Source of the DNA: Muraenolepis orangiensis
Lineage: Eukaryota; Chordata; Actinopteri; Gadiformes; Muraenolepididae
Length of the DNA stretch: 64,000 nt
NCBI GenBank assembly: GCA_027704905.1
Contig: CM051007.1
Span: forward strand, 19,208,059 to 19,272,058
Direction: 5' to 3'
In this document: one piece after another, positions 1 through 14,040 of the stretch
How the letters are laid out: each line of letters starts with the position of its first letter
Numbering within the stretch: position 1 is the first letter of the stretch
Program-made: the position numbers and the translations under genes
The notes under the pieces: model-generated
The model's input: the letters and a program-made list of their open reading frames with translations, nothing else
What the model was told of the DNA's origin: nothing
The model's database searches: none

Positions 1-26
1 CTCTCTCTCTCTTTTTCTCTCTGACT
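1..26. repeat. (CT)n microsatellite at window edge
   Basis: Short CT-rich tract that begins at the first base and is probably cut by the window boundary; one run of T interrupts it. Confidence 0.8.
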
Positions 27-90
27 GTGTCTCCCACTCGCTCCATCACTGCACCCTTACCTTTCACTTCACTGCCAACAATCAATTTAT

Positions 91-170
91 ACGCAACAGG
101 GACGCAACAGGTACGCTACGCACACAGCACGATCGCAACAGGTACGCAACTCATAAGTTATGAACGCAGG
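91..170. repeat. Degenerate ACGCAAC-motif cluster, left part
   Basis: At least four copies of ACGCAAC or a one-base variant lie in the same orientation, some followed by AGGTACG or TCATAAGTTATGAACGCA. The same longer phrase recurs near 660-720 and 932-950, so this is an outlying part of the minisatellite that is regular at 721-852. About 480 bp of different sequence separates the two parts. Confidence 0.6.
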
Positions 171-444
171 TCCAAATTTTAGGTATCTGGCCAGGTTTTG
201 GGGTCACTTTTATCTGATTTCTTGGTAGCGTTCCCCATGTTGACTCTTCGATGACCAAATCAGAAGGAAACACTGAATCGGCTCCGCTTTTATAGTGTTG
301 AACTTTCCTGACTAGCTTCCAGACCGTAGTGGAGGAATACAGGGGATATTCATCCAGAGCCGAAGCACAGGCTTCGGGTTCAATAACCCACTTAATGAAC
401 AGACAGGCAGGGTTTACTTCCGAGAGGGTTGGATATATTGACAA
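151..444 (-). other. Unrecognised 97-codon open frame
   Basis: An open frame on the minus strand with non-repetitive, ordinary-looking composition (includes WVIEPEACASALDEYP and STTVWKLVRKVQHY). It lies between the two ACGCAAC clusters. I recognise no domain and cannot place it in a family. It could be chance, a decayed exon or a transposon fragment. It is listed only because, unlike most open frames here, it is not a translation of a simple repeat. Confidence 0.15.
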
Positions 445-654
445 CTTATTCTAGACAGGTGTACATTGCTACTACTCCCGTTCACTTCCAGACACACACA
501 GACGCTCGCTCATTCACATCGCGCTCCCACACACACACACGCCACGCCCCCTCTCTCTTAAAGGGGTAGGCAGCCTTGCCCTACATGAACCTACTGGTAT
601 AACAATAGGTTTTTATCACGTGACCAATATTCGCAAATACCACGTAACTAGCAC

Positions 655-950
655 GCAGGTCAAACGCAACTTGTAAGTTTTGAACGCAACTCAAACGCAA
701 CTCGTAAGTTCTGCACGCAACTCACACGCAACCCACACGCAACTCACACACAACCCACACGCAACCCACACGCAACTCACACACAACCCACACGCAACCC
801 ACTCGCAACTCACACACAACCCACACGCAACCCACACGCAACTCACACGCAACCCATAGGTCGAATAGGTTACAAATTGACAAAATTGTTGATTTCGGTT
901 GCGTTTGATGCCTATACAAATATGTTTTACACGCAACTCATAGGTTTCAG
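655..950. repeat. 11-bp minisatellite with 33-bp higher-order period
   Basis: The core at 721-852 is twelve consecutive 11-bp units of three types: CTCACACGCAA, CCCACACGCAA and CTCACACACAA. In the middle the units recur in the order CTCACACACAA, CCCACACGCAA, CCCACACGCAA, which gives a 33-bp period repeated three times (743-841). Degenerate units with a GTAAGTT spacer flank it at 655-720 and 932-950. The minus strand reads as repeated VGCVWVVCELR, which is a repeat artefact and not a protein. Confidence 0.85.
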
Positions 951-2810
<1,860 letters not shown>

Positions 2811-2953
2811 TGTGTGTGTGTGCACAGTGTGTGTGTGGTGTGTGTGTGTGTGTGTGTGTGTGTGTGGTGTGGTGTGTGTGTGGTGTGTGTGTGTGCACGC
2901 GCGTGTGTGTGTGCGTGCGTGTGTGTGTCTCTCTCTCTCTCTCTCTCTCTCAC
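2811..2953. repeat. Compound (GT)n-(CT)n microsatellite
   Basis: A (GT)n with GTGG and CACGCGC interruptions runs directly into a (CT)n at about 2927. Open frames through it on both strands are low-complexity CV, TH, LS and ER artefacts. Confidence 0.95.
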
Positions 2954-3079
2954 ATACGCTCTCCTTTTCCTTCCTCACTTCTTTTGCTGTCACACCTCCG
3001 TTAACTCTGTTCTTAAAAGGAGAAATAAAGAATGAAATGAAGCCGTTTTATTACGGAGGATGAAAGACAAGCGGGTCCT

Positions 3080-3480
3080 AACAATGTGTTAGTGGATGTA
3101 ATTCTGTTTAATTAGAGATAGAGAACAAACCCTGGGCCCGGGCGCCCTTGTGCGTGCTGAAGTGATTAACTGCTGGTTTTGTTTAAATATAAATCCTGCC
3201 AATCACAATGTCCTGACTTGGTTTGCTAATAAATATTGCATTGTTCAGCAAACACGGTTTTTCTCCCCTGGAAATGAGATGAAGGATTAAAAAAAATAAA
3301 GAAATTAAATGCGGCGCCGAGACGCATTTGCATCTCGTGTGCCGCAAAGCGTGAAAAGTGTGGGTTTGGGGGAACAAATTGATTACTTCTCATTTTCCTA
3401 TCAAATTTTTTTTTCCCCAGAGGAAATACAAGCATCACATAAGCGAGGTTTCTGCGTGAATTCCAATGAGGTGATACACC
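3080..3480. other. Unique AT-rich block, possible conserved non-coding DNA
   Basis: Non-repetitive sequence with homeodomain-like ATTA/TAAT cores (TTTAATTAGAG near 3108) and a GCTAATAAATATTGC phrase near 3224. Its texture resembles vertebrate non-coding elements, but one sequence cannot show conservation. No open frame of interest is present. Confidence 0.25.
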
Positions 3481-4064
3481 GGAATGCACTCTCAATGCAC
3501 GGTTCATTTTTGGTCGAGGGGTCACACTGCGTCTATCTTCGTAGTGGTGGTGGTGGTGAACCTGACGATTTGATTTGTGTTGACATTTTAGATAAGCTAT
3601 GCCAATTAGCGGCGTTCAGCGTTTACGTGCCTTAATGATTTAGGTTCTCGCGTGGGTCACCGATCGCTAAGCTTCCCGTGGAGGCAACCTTTGAGTTTCC
3701 TGCCAACGTCAACACTTCCATTAAGACGGTGGCCTCAAACTTTTAGCCAATTAAAGAACGACAGTTGGAGAATACTAATTGCTAAGATGTACTGTATATT
3801 TTAGATTGTGTTCATGTTCCTCTTTCTTTAGAAAGCAGATTGTATGGTGCGATGGGTACACGTCGCTGTGGGTTTCATAAAGCCCAAATCCAAAGCTTAT
3901 TTTATTATCCAGCTCATTTCAAAAGGAGGTTGGGAGAAATCAAAGAAACACCACATCAGAAGAAAAGATGTCTTCACAGCAGAACTGCATCAATAGTAAC
4001 AATCTTGGTACAATGGCAGCAAGGCTCCCCAGATGACATGCCATTGAACAGTGTGTCATTCCTC

Positions 4065-4178
<114 letters not shown>

Positions 4179-4650
4179 CAGAAACACAGCCTGTGTTGAT
4201 ACATCAACTTTCGGCTTTTAGTGAAGAAGGTCTACTGGTGAAAGATAATGCGGCGGTAATGATACTACACAGCCCAGATGAGTTATTGTTCTCGCTCCCT
4301 CGGAAAGCCTTCCAGACATCACTTGAAAGTAATCCTTGAGAACATCATCTTGTAATTCCCGTCACTGGCGTCAGCCGATTTCAATAGCAGGACTGAGGAA
4401 TCAGCTTCAGAAGATGACAAGGCTACTGGAACGAGTGTGCTGGTGAATAACGGCTGGAGATCATTCCTTGCGGTGGATGGTGGTTCATCTCCTGACAATT
4501 GACATGCTTTACATTGCCATTCATTTGTTTTGACTGTGTTGACAGTGTTGGCCATTTGTCAAGAGTTGTGTTATTATACCAACGATACACAGGCAGGCAG
4601 AGTGACTTCCTACATAGGACTTCAGGCCATTAGAGGACTCTTCCTCTCTC

Positions 4651-4653
4651 ATA

Positions 4654-4685
<32 letters not shown>

Positions 4686-4724
4686 TATACGCATACACTC
4701 ACACGCACACACACACACACACAC
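4651..4724. repeat. Interrupted (CA)n microsatellite
   Basis: CA repeat with ATAC, CGCA and CTCA interruptions, suggesting an older array than the pure one at 5072. Confidence 0.95.
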
Positions 4725-5069
4725 TTTGAACAGTTTCTAGCCCTTCAATGCAGAATTTGTTCTTCAGACCCAAAGTGAGAATTTCTTCTCCAGACTTAAA
4801 GTAAATGATGCCACTCACCCTTTCAAATTGTTCTTTAATTGTGAGTGGCATCCTCCAAAATTGAATGTATTTAATACAAAAATAATACATGCATCAGAAA
4901 CGATTATAACATAAACTTGACATAATCTAACAATAAACCCATAATCGACCAATAAACCATCTCAGCCACTTCGACCACAGTGACAACACACAGTGAATGC
5001 TACTTACCATAGGTAAGAGGAGAAATCCAATTGTACATTATAACTTCATGAATTGTCCGGTACCCTAAA

Positions 5070-5169
<100 letters not shown>

Positions 5170-5740
5170 CACGGAAAGTCAGGCCACAGCAAATCTTTAA
5201 GAATTTGCTATGCATTGCTGTGCTCGCTGAGTCTCTTGGTTCCATCTCTCCCTATCTTGTGATTTAAATTGCTCCACCATTGCTCCACAGCTTCCATCTC
5301 TCATCTCGTCTCGGCCACACTGCATTCTTCAGACCAAAAAATATTTTTTCCACGGGTATTTTCACATATACGACAAGATAAAACCGATTTACTCTGGGTG
5401 GAGATTAAGCATGACAGCCCCCCCCCCCTCCAGCCCCTGTAAAATAAAGAAGAAGAAAGAAAAAAAGGCCATTAATACAAGTGAGATAATTAACCACAGT
5501 GGGCTGTGGGTAATGTTAGATGTGAGACAATGTATTTAATGCCTGCCGCTGCCGGATCTCTGCTCCGGAGCGCGGAAAGCAGGCCGAGGCTTAGTCAAAG
5601 CACATCAAGACATCAAGACGCTGGAAGTGGCGTCAGAGATAAGAAAAGATCCAAAATCCCACTCGACGTCTTGCGGGGGATCCGAGCCGCTCTTTGTACT
5701 TGTGAGCCTGAGCCTGGAGTAGATGATGTTGAGGAAGTGA
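5170..5740. other. Unique sequence, nothing recognised
   Basis: A C-run lies at about 5409-5418 and a short A-rich purine patch at 5445-5466. The stretch 5505-5740 is open on the plus strand before it enters the CT tract, but I see no known domain and no splice context that would make it an exon. Confidence 0.4.
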
Positions 5741-6094
<354 letters not shown>

Positions 6095-6286
6095 GTCACA
6101 TCAAAAGAGGCCTTGTCTGCCTAATGGACCATTAGCTTTGCTCTGACTCTCGGTGGAAAATTGCAGCCTTCCTCTCATCTCGCTTCTCCCCTCTAAAAGG
6201 AACAACAAAAATAATATAATTCTCCAAAGGAAAATGAAAATAGAAGCTCTCGCCCTTTTTTTGCAGGGAGTTGAATGTTCCCGTCA

Positions 6287-6290
<4 letters not shown>

Positions 6291-6358
<68 letters not shown>
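6291..6358. repeat. (GT)n microsatellite
   Basis: About 68 bp of pure GT. The following 6359-6750 is unique with no recognised feature. Confidence 0.98.
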
Positions 6359-6360
<2 letters not shown>

Positions 6361-6755
6361 GCTATTCAACAGTGTGGATTGAAGGCATTTAACTCTGCAA
6401 CTTGCAAAAGACGCTCCCAAATTGTCGCCAATTGGTGGATCGTAGCATGGGATCTTTCTTCCGTGCCGCTCTCTTCGCCAATGATTTCACAGTAGGAGGA
6501 CACACTTCTGCCTTTTACCATGCTAAGGAGTTGGCTCAATCAGCGCTCAGTGATTACACCACTCCAAGGCACTGTTGTGGACACAACATTTAATTATATT
6601 TAAGAAACTACAAAAGGGTTTATTATCTGCCACAATGATGAGAACCCGCCCCCCCGCTGATATTTTTTCTTCCCACTCATAGACATGGCACAGCAGCATC
6701 TATATAACTAATCCTGGGTAACCCCACATTGGCCTAAAATAATTTGGCTTTGAAG

Positions 6756-7440
6756 GCAAGATACAAGATGCTTAATTGGACATTTGCAACATTGCGACAT
6801 TTGCAAGTACAATGGAATGCCTAGTCCCCATTCCCTCCCGCAATATGAATTTTTAAAACAATACTATAAAAAATACTATATACAATAAAAATGAACATAA
6901 AAAGAAAAAGATAGTGACGGATGATATTTACATGCTTTGAATTGTTCAAAAATATTTTAAAGCATTTCAAGTGCCAGTATTGCAGCAGCATCATGAATAC
7001 AGTGCAGTACAGTGCAGTAACTGTAATGAGTCCAGAAAGTCCAGCAAAGTATGATAGTGTAATGGTAATGACAATGTTATGATAGTGGCAGTACTCCTGG
7101 CAGTTCAATAGGCGCACTGCCTGTGAATAAAAACTATCCTTAAACCTGGTAGTACTTGTATGGATGCTTCGTAACCGGCGACCGGACGGTAGGGGGGAGA
7201 AGAGATGGTGCCCAGGGTGGTTGCAGTCCTTTATGATGGACATGGCCTTCTTCCGACATCTGGTCTTACAGATCTCCTCAATGCATGGAAGTGCACACCC
7301 GATAATCTTCTCTGCCGTCCTCACGACCCTTTGGATGGCTTTCTCGTCCTGTGTAGTGGTGTTGCCGTACCACACAATGACGCCACCTGTCACACTCTCT
7401 AAAGTGGCATGATAAAATGTGATGCTGAAAGTATTTTGCC
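6756..7440 (-). mobile_element. CR1/L2-superfamily LINE, 3' end (5'-truncated)
   Basis: The minus-strand reading contains the C-terminal end of a LINE ORF2: FYHATLESV, a KAIQRVVRTAEKIIGC segment, RCRKKAMSIIKD, HPGHHLF and LPSGRRLRSI, then a VRLLN end. This is the region after the RT domain shared by fish CR1/L2-type LINEs. The 3' untranslated end (about 6756-6850 in plus coordinates) carries CAAGTACAATGGAATGC next to a CCCATTCCCTCCCGC block, also seen at 13274, 17745, 24921 and 36470. RT and endonuclease are absent, so the copy is a dead 5'-truncated insertion. Superfamily is confident; the exact family is not. Confidence 0.85.
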
Positions 7441-7844
7441 TACGTATTGTGCTGGTTAGACAAAATAAATAGTGAGTAATGGACAGAGAAAACATTTCCA
7501 ACATTGTTTATGGAAAATAACCCATTTCACAAACTGAATTTATTATCATCATTGACACTAATTGATGAATGCGCAAGGTGCCTATTATTTATTTTAATCT
7601 TAATTCCTTCTTTAATGAGCTCACATCACAAACCAATGAGTCAGACGTTGACGCAAAGGCAAAGGGGACCTGCTAACTAACCCTCTCTCTTAGACACTTG
7701 CCATGCCACGATGAAAAGGCCATTTACCGCATCAGCAAACGACAAATGTGGACCAGGAAGCTGTCCCCTGGGTGACGATTAGCAGCAGCAGCGGAAAAGA
7801 TCTTAACCTTTTCCGTCACGTACGCGTCGGTTGGTCAAATTCAA
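7441..7844. other. Unique sequence, nothing recognised
   Basis: No coding, RNA or transposon signature seen between the LINE end and the SINE. Confidence 0.45.
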
Positions 7845-8095
7845 GGGCGGCAGTAGCTAAGTCTGTTGGGACTTGGCTTGGGAACCGGATTGTCGGCAGT
7901 TCAAGTCCTCAAAACAACTGGAAGCATAGCCGAGGTGCCCTTGAGCAAGGCACCAGACCCAAACACTGCTCCCCGGGCGCTCTATATACAATAGCTGCCC
8001 ACTGCTCCTAATACTAGGATGGGTTACATGCAGAGAAACACATTTCACTGTGTATGTGACCAATAAAGAGGTAAAGGATGAAGATTCAATCCTCC
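7845..8095 (+). mobile_element. tRNA-derived SINE, type A
   Basis: The head GGCGGCAGTAGCTAAGTCTG resembles a tRNA box A, and GGCAGTTCAAGTCC a box B, so the internal promoter is of the Pol III type 2 kind. The body runs through GAGGTGCCCTTGAGCAAGG and CTCCTAATACTAGGA to a tail with GTGACCAATAAAG and GATTCAATCCTC. A second plus-strand copy lies at 50379-50626, and a minus-strand element with the same body and tail but another head at 19778-20046. Confidence 0.9.
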
Positions 8096-8117
8096 AGATT
8101 TCGATTTAGAATTCCCA

Positions 8118-8166
8118 GAGGTCATACAAAATTCAAATTTTAGAGGTCATACAAAATTCAAACCCT
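8118..8166. repeat. Short tandem duplication (~25 bp x 2)
   Basis: The phrase AGAGGTCATACAAAATTCAAA occurs twice in a row (second copy from about 8142), just upstream of the LINE. Confidence 0.7.
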
Positions 8167-8199
8167 AACACTTACCTCAAAGAACTACAATTTAGCGAG

Positions 8200-10075
8200 A
8201 ATTTTAGCGAGAAAGGCCCTCCTCCACCCACCATTCGACTCTATCCAGGTACTCCCCGCCTATAGGCAGAGACTGAAGCAGCAACTGATCGCTGTGAGGG
8301 AGGTCCAATGCTGGTTGGACAAATCGGACTCTATGCTGCAGGATTGTTTTGATCGTGCTTACTGGCACATGTTCCGCGTTGCCTCGGACAATAACATCAA
8401 CGAGTACGCGTCGTCGGTCACCGGGTTCATCAAGAAGTTCATATATGACGTTGTTCCGACCAAGTCGGTTCGGATATATCCCAACCAGAAACCGTGGATT
8501 AACGGCGATGTTCACGCTGCCCTACACCTTTGGCTCCGGGAATATGGAGGAACATAAGAGAGCCGGTTACGACCTCCGCAAGACCATCGTCACTGCCAAG
8601 CGGGCAGGCCCCGGCGACATCCCGGGCAGCGTCCTCCGAGCATGCGCAGACCATTTGGCAGGAGTCTTTGCAGACATCTTCAACCTCTCCCTGTCCCAGG
8701 CTGTTGTTCCCGCAGTCTTCAAGATGTCCACCATCGTGCCTGTCCCTAAACAACCCAAGGTAACATGCCTGAATGACTATAGACCTGTAGCCCTCACCTC
8801 GATTGTCAGCAAATGCTTCGAGAGGTTGGTCAAGGACTTTATTTGCTCCGTGTTACCTGCCACGCTGGACCCATGGCAATTTGCATATCGTCAAAACCGA
8901 TCCACAGATGACGCAATTGCCATGGCACTCCACACTGCCCTTTCCCACCTGGAGGGAAAGAACTGTTATGTGCGAATGCTGTTTGTGGACTACAGCTCAG
9001 CGTTCAACACGATAGTTCCTGCCAAGCTCGACACCAAGCTTAGAGGTCTAGGTGTGCCCCCATCCACGTGCAGCTGGATACTGGACCTCCTGTCGGACCG
9101 CCGCCAGGTGGTGAGGATGGGCAGCATCACCTCAGAGCCACTGACCCTCAACACGGGAGCCCCCCAGGGATGCGTGCTGAGCCCTCTCCTCTACTCACGA
9201 AAGCATGGCTATGCACAGCTCCAACGTCATCATCAAGTTGGCTGACGACACGACAGTGATGGGCCTGATCGCCGGCGACGACGAGACAGCCTACAGGGAG
9301 GAGGTCGGATCGCTGGAGCAGTGGTGCCAGGAGAACAGCCTCGCCCTCAACGTCAAGAAGACCAAGGAGCTGATAGTGGACTTCAGGAAGCAGAGAGGAG
9401 AGCACAGCCCTATCTCCATCGACGGTGTTGCAGTAGAGAGGGTCAGCAGATTCAAGTTCCTCGGCGTGCACATCTCCGAGGACCTTACATGGTCCACGCA
9501 CACCACACACGTGGTGAAAAGGGCCCAACAACGGCTGTATTTCCTCAGGCGTCTGAGGAAATTCAGCATGGGCCCCCTGCATCCTGAGAACATTCTATAA
9601 CGGCACCATCGAGAGTGTTCATACAGGGTGTATCACCGCCTGGTACGGGAACTGCACCGTACTCGAGCGCAGAGCGCTTCAAAGGGTGGTGTGGACGGCC
9701 CAGTATATCGTTGGAGGTGAGCTCCCCTCCCTCCTGGATATATACAACCAGCGGTGCGTGGCCAAGGCCAAACGCATCATAAAAGACATTGCCCACCCCA
9801 GCCACAAATATATTCACTTTTACCGTCCGGCAGGCGATACCGCTGTATCAAGTGCCTTACAAATAGACTAAGAGATAGCTTCCACAGTCAGGCCATCAGG
9901 CTGCTGAACAAGGGCATATAGCATATAACAATGTATATTTTATTACATTGAATTATATATACATATTGCTCTTTTTCTGTTTCTTTTTATTCTATTTTTA
10001 TCAATTTTTATCTTATTTGTATAACTGCTGTCTGTCGTCGGGTATTGCACATAAGATTTTCTTGACTTGAATTGA
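8200..10075 (+). mobile_element. L2-like LINE, internally deleted and frameshifted
   Basis: A LINE fragment with the RT domain and 3' end. In order: the linker upstream of RT (YRQRLKQQL, SDSMLQDCF, MFRVASDNN, KPWING; 8261-8530), RT from AGPGDIPG (about 8604), YRPVALT, motif A FVDYSSAFNTI (Asp near 8988), NTGAPQGCVLSPLLYS, motif C LADD (9238-9249) and a C-terminal part reading CITAWYGNC and RRALQRVVWTAQYI. The 3' UTR ends near 10070 at GGGTATTGCACATAAGA. Frames change near 8540, near 9190, near 9585 and again after 9800. Roughly 80-100 residues expected between YDLRKTIVTAKR and AGPGDIPG are missing at 8604. The 5' end with the APE endonuclease is absent. It is dead. Confidence 0.9.
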
Positions 10076-11078
10076 TGGGCTCTTGTCATGCACCTTGATG
10101 CAATGGATGGCAGTGCCTCATGGGTAATGAAAGCATTTCTTTCCAACTTTAAATATTCTTCCAACATAAAAAGTAAAAGAAGGAATTTGTGGAAAAAATT
10201 AGATGCATGGGGTGAGAATTTACATATGTAATTGCCAAAGCACTGAAAATTGTATTTGGCCAAACTGACAGTGATTAGTGGATTCCAAGACCACTGACAA
10301 TCTAATTAGATGAAATCAGTACACCACTTTTTTACATATTTATCGTCTCAAAGTAATTTGATCATTAGATTAGTACTGATGTTTCCTTTGTTCACATTGA
10401 CTAAAAACCTGTTATTAGTGAATTCAACAGATTACATGGGATTTCATTGACAAACAAATTACAATTGAATGAGAACGGGGAAAAAACGTAAAAATAATAA
10501 TAACAATTAAAGTAAGTAAGTATTCCCCTAACGTCAGAATAAAGGGTGTGCCTTATTTGGTAAAGGAACACGCTGGGGTCGGTGAATTCCGCTAATATAA
10601 GAAAGCTATCATTAATAGTATTGGATTGACGCAATCAGCATGCTAGACACGGGGGATGGAAAACAGGTAGAGACTTGAATAAACCACCGTGAGTCGCACT
10701 TACGATGAACGCCTCGTTAATTAATTAGAAGCCTTTAGTCGTGCAAAACACCACAATTGTTGCTACGGCTGCTCTGCTCTCTCATCGTTTGAATTCGAGA
10801 GGATCTACAAACTGAATGGGACCGTGTCCTCCAAGAGGGTCTCCCTATGAATACCCAGAGGAGAGTGTGATTCCATTTGAAGAATGCTACCCTATTTAGC
10901 AAACTTTACTGATAATCACACAACCTTGGGTACTCCACCCTCCCCTCCCTATAGCATGGTGACGGTGCGCCATTTAACACGTTAAATGCTGTCATGAATG
11001 ATTTCTGACACTGTTCATTTGATACAGAAACAGCAAAAAAAAATGTTTGATCATAATTATATATATATTTTAATCTAG
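10076..11078. other. Unique sequence, nothing recognised
   Basis: AT-rich single-copy-looking DNA. The minus-strand open frames are short and match nothing I know. Confidence 0.45.
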
Positions 11079-11187
11079 CACAGAATCACCCAGTCTTTGG
11101 AACGCCCTCCCCAACCACATTAGACATTCAGAGACCCTAGCATATTTTAAACCAACCTGCTTTCTCCTGCTCGCCTCCTCCATCCTC

Positions 11188-11228
<41 letters not shown>

Positions 11229-11372
11229 TCAACCACCATCATCCTCCACTCCATCCACTTAGTTTTGTCCAAGTTATGTTTTTTTGTTTTTTTGTTTGTC
11301 ACCCTCTCTTTTTTGTAAAGTGTCTTTGTGTATTTTGAAAAGTGCTGTATAAATAAAAAGTATTATTATTAT
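11079..11372 (+). mobile_element. CR1-superfamily LINE, extreme 3' end
   Basis: The start reads SLWNALPNHIRHSETLAYFK, allowing one stop, which is the LWN-LP-IR end motif of CR1/L2/Rex1 ORF2 proteins. The 3' UTR then runs through GTAAAGTGTCTTTGTGTATT to AAGTGCTGTATAAATAAAAAG, a common fish LINE 3' end, followed by an ATT-type tail. A (TCA)n of about 40 bp (11188-11227) sits inside. All upstream coding sequence is missing. Confidence 0.75.
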
Positions 11373-11457
11373 TACTATTATAATTATTATTATAATAATT
11401 ATTATAATTATAAGTATTATTATTATTATTAATATTATTATTAATATTAATATTATT
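11366..11457. repeat. (ATT)n tail of the LINE
   Basis: Degenerate ATT/AAT array directly downstream of the LINE 3' end, probably grown from its 3' tail. Confidence 0.85.
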
Positions 11458-13273
11458 GGAATACTCCTTCATCCAGCCTCAACATCTGTTCCCTGGCAAA
11501 AAAGTTCCCTAGTTTGTTCCTGGGCGTGGAGGGTTGGCGTGGAAGGCACAGCCGGTATGTCACATCATGCTCAGAGGAAAATTTCTGCTGTGCAAGCCAA
11601 AAATAACTCTTAACTTTAACAACAAACCAAAAAACACACAGGGAGAACAGAGATGACTTTTTATTAACTTTGAATAGTTTTAAGAAAGCATATAATATAT
11701 ACTGCTATATACTGTATATTTTGCTTTTTTTTCATTCAAAAGGAGAAAATAAGTCCTTACAAGCTTGTTTACACACAATCAGAGTGTCCTTCGATTTATG
11801 TATCACCGGGCAGTTCTGTAAAATGATATTTTGGTTAGTTAGGTAATAAGGTTTCATTTTTTTTTAATTGTGTTTTTTATTAATGTCTTTTTGAAAACCC
11901 ATCCCGAGTCATTATGGGAGGAGAGGAGAGAGTGGAGCAGAATTAAAATGAAGCCTTCCATTTAGAAATATATTAAGTGATCGATGGAAAAAGCGCAAAA
12001 GGTCAGTCAAATTAGCTTGAATGCATCAACTGGATTTGACTCAACGGGCCAATACAAACACACCATATTTGTACATAAACAGACTTTGTCAATTTCCTTT
12101 TAATGAGTAGAGATGCGCCCGCATACTCTCAGCATTTGGTTTGCTGGTGAAATCTGAGTTTGATGAGTACTGAGTGGTGGTCACTGTGAAAAATTAGATT
12201 TCACCTCAAAGCAAATTACATTTTTGCCGTCACGCCAAAAGAACTGATGACTCTGGCAAAAAAATATACAAAATACATAAATAAGGGCTTTGTAATAAAT
12301 TGCACATACACTATACCACTGTGGATTATGTATTGCATTCAAATATGTTTGCAAAGTGCCCCAGAACTTGTTTTGCCATTGGTCACCTGCCAGTAGCAAA
12401 GCAAGTGCATCGTTATTCCCAAGTCCAAGTGGGTAGTTTAGAGTCGCGGCTTTATATCCCATTGAAGTTTTCATGTGATTTGTACCACTGAAGGGCATTC
12501 CCGCCGGCGCCACTAGTGGCGATTGGAAGAGCTGGTAACCTCATTGTCTAGTAAGTGTGCGTTAAGCACAATATAAGCACACTTAAAGACCTCAGTCAAT
12601 TACAAAAACTTCCAGCATTTACAAAAGGTTCAAACTTCCCATCCACTGTTTTATCCCTGACTCGTTTGAGGGCATGGGGTTCAGGAAGCCAGCGGGGAAC
12701 CGGCACCATTAATTAAGAGACTTCACACTGATCTCCAACCAAGCGGCAGGTCGGCCCTGCCAAGTGAAACAACCTGCTTTCGTTTTTGTTGGGTTTTGTT
12801 TTTTGAAATGTGAACATCCGGGGCCAAGTTTCAGATAAAAAAAAAAAGGGGTCTATGAGTTATGAACCACAAAACGCCCCGGCTAGCCCCTGGTGCTATT
12901 TCACCCACTTCTCCGTCATCCTCTGTCGTTTTATTCTCCAGTGCACCAGCATGTGTGCAGTGTGAAATCACATTTGAGGGGAGCGGGCGGAACGTATATT
13001 TGAAGCATTTTTTAGCTTTTATTTTTTTATTTTTTATTTTTTGGGGGGGGATTTTTTGAGAAGGCTGATTTCATGCAGCTAAATCCCTCCTTCTAATGCA
13101 CCACACACACACACAAAAACTGAACCATTGAAAAGCTCAAATGGAGGGATGTTAGAGACAGTCGGGAGGCCAACAGAGAGGTCACACAATTATATAAATT
13201 GTGGTAAATAAACATTTACTGTATGGATGGCTTTCTTGCCATTTATTTGCAAGACCACAACCATTAAAGGCAT
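11458..13273. other. Unique sequence, possible non-coding conserved DNA at 11890-12060
   Basis: No gene or element recognised. A stretch near 11890-12060 (GAGTCATTATGGGAGG, ATTAAGTGATCGATGG, AAATTAGCTTGAATGCATC) is non-repetitive with homeodomain-like cores and could be regulatory. A perfect palindrome GCCACTAGTGGC lies at about 12508-12519. T- and G-runs lie at 13020-13048. Confidence 0.3.
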
Positions 13274-13443
13274 TTAAGATTCAATCTTCAAGATTCTTTA
13301 TGTTTGCCATGTGTAACAAGTACAATGGAATGCTTACTACTCCCCATTCACTCCCACATTCTGTATTTCAACAACAATACTATACTTTACTACACACTAC
13401 TTTATACTATTAACAACACTTTGCTTTAACAATACTATACACC
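13274..13443 (-). mobile_element. LINE 3' UTR fragment
   Basis: A minus-strand 3' tail of the LINE family seen at 6756-7440: repeated AAGATTCAATCTTC at the end, then GTACAATGGAATGCTTACT, a CCCATTCACTCCCAC block and TACT/ATACT-rich sequence. It stops exactly where the hAT-like CAGTGGCG end begins. Confidence 0.7.
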
Positions 13444-13642
13444 AGTGGCGATTCGAAAATTTGGTTGTTCTAGTCAGACGGACATGACGGAGGCAGTCAC
13501 TTTATGCGTTATCTCATTTAGGCAGATAAGATTGTCGCAGGCAATTTACAAGTTGACCATCGTTGGAAAAGGTATGAAAGGTATGAAATGTAGTGAAGTA
13601 ACAGCACAACACAGCACCACCACACACAGGCTATCAATGAAA

Positions 13643-14040
13643 GGGACAGTCTAAAACGTTTAACGTGAAAAGGCTTAACTTAACTTAAAGTTCCAAAACA
13701 GCGGTCAATAATCACCAAATGTCTCTGGCATACGTATGTCTTGTAATTAGCACTTTCACCTGTCAAAATATCAAAACCTAAATCATACTACTACGAAAGT
13801 TATGTTACATTAAGTGTTTTTCTCTCGAAAGCTGCGTTAAGACTTTTCCGTACTGGCTCAATAGAGAGGAAAACACTTAATGTCACATAATGTCCATAGT
13901 GGTAGGATTTAAGTTTAGATATTTTGACAGGTGAAAGTGCCAATGACAAGACATTATTATTGATCGCGGTTTTGTAACTCTTAGTTACGTTAAGCCATTT
14001 CACGTTAAGCCTTTTCACGTTAAGCGTTTTAGACTGTCCC
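13643..14040. mobile_element. Foldback MITE (398 bp, ~180-bp arms)
   Basis: The left end GGGACAGTCTAAAACGTTTA and the right end read in reverse are the same sequence, and similarity continues inward for about 180 bp on each side with some substitutions, leaving a loop of about 35 bp near 13830. Flanks TCAATGAA (13634-13641) and TCGATGAA (14041-14048) look like an 8-bp target duplication with one change, which would suit the hAT superfamily. No open frame belongs to it. The family is not recognised. Confidence 0.85.

Noticed and set aside
721..852. Regularly repeated units that might suggest a CRISPR-like array
   Set aside because: Units are contiguous 11-mers with no unique spacers; a vertebrate minisatellite.
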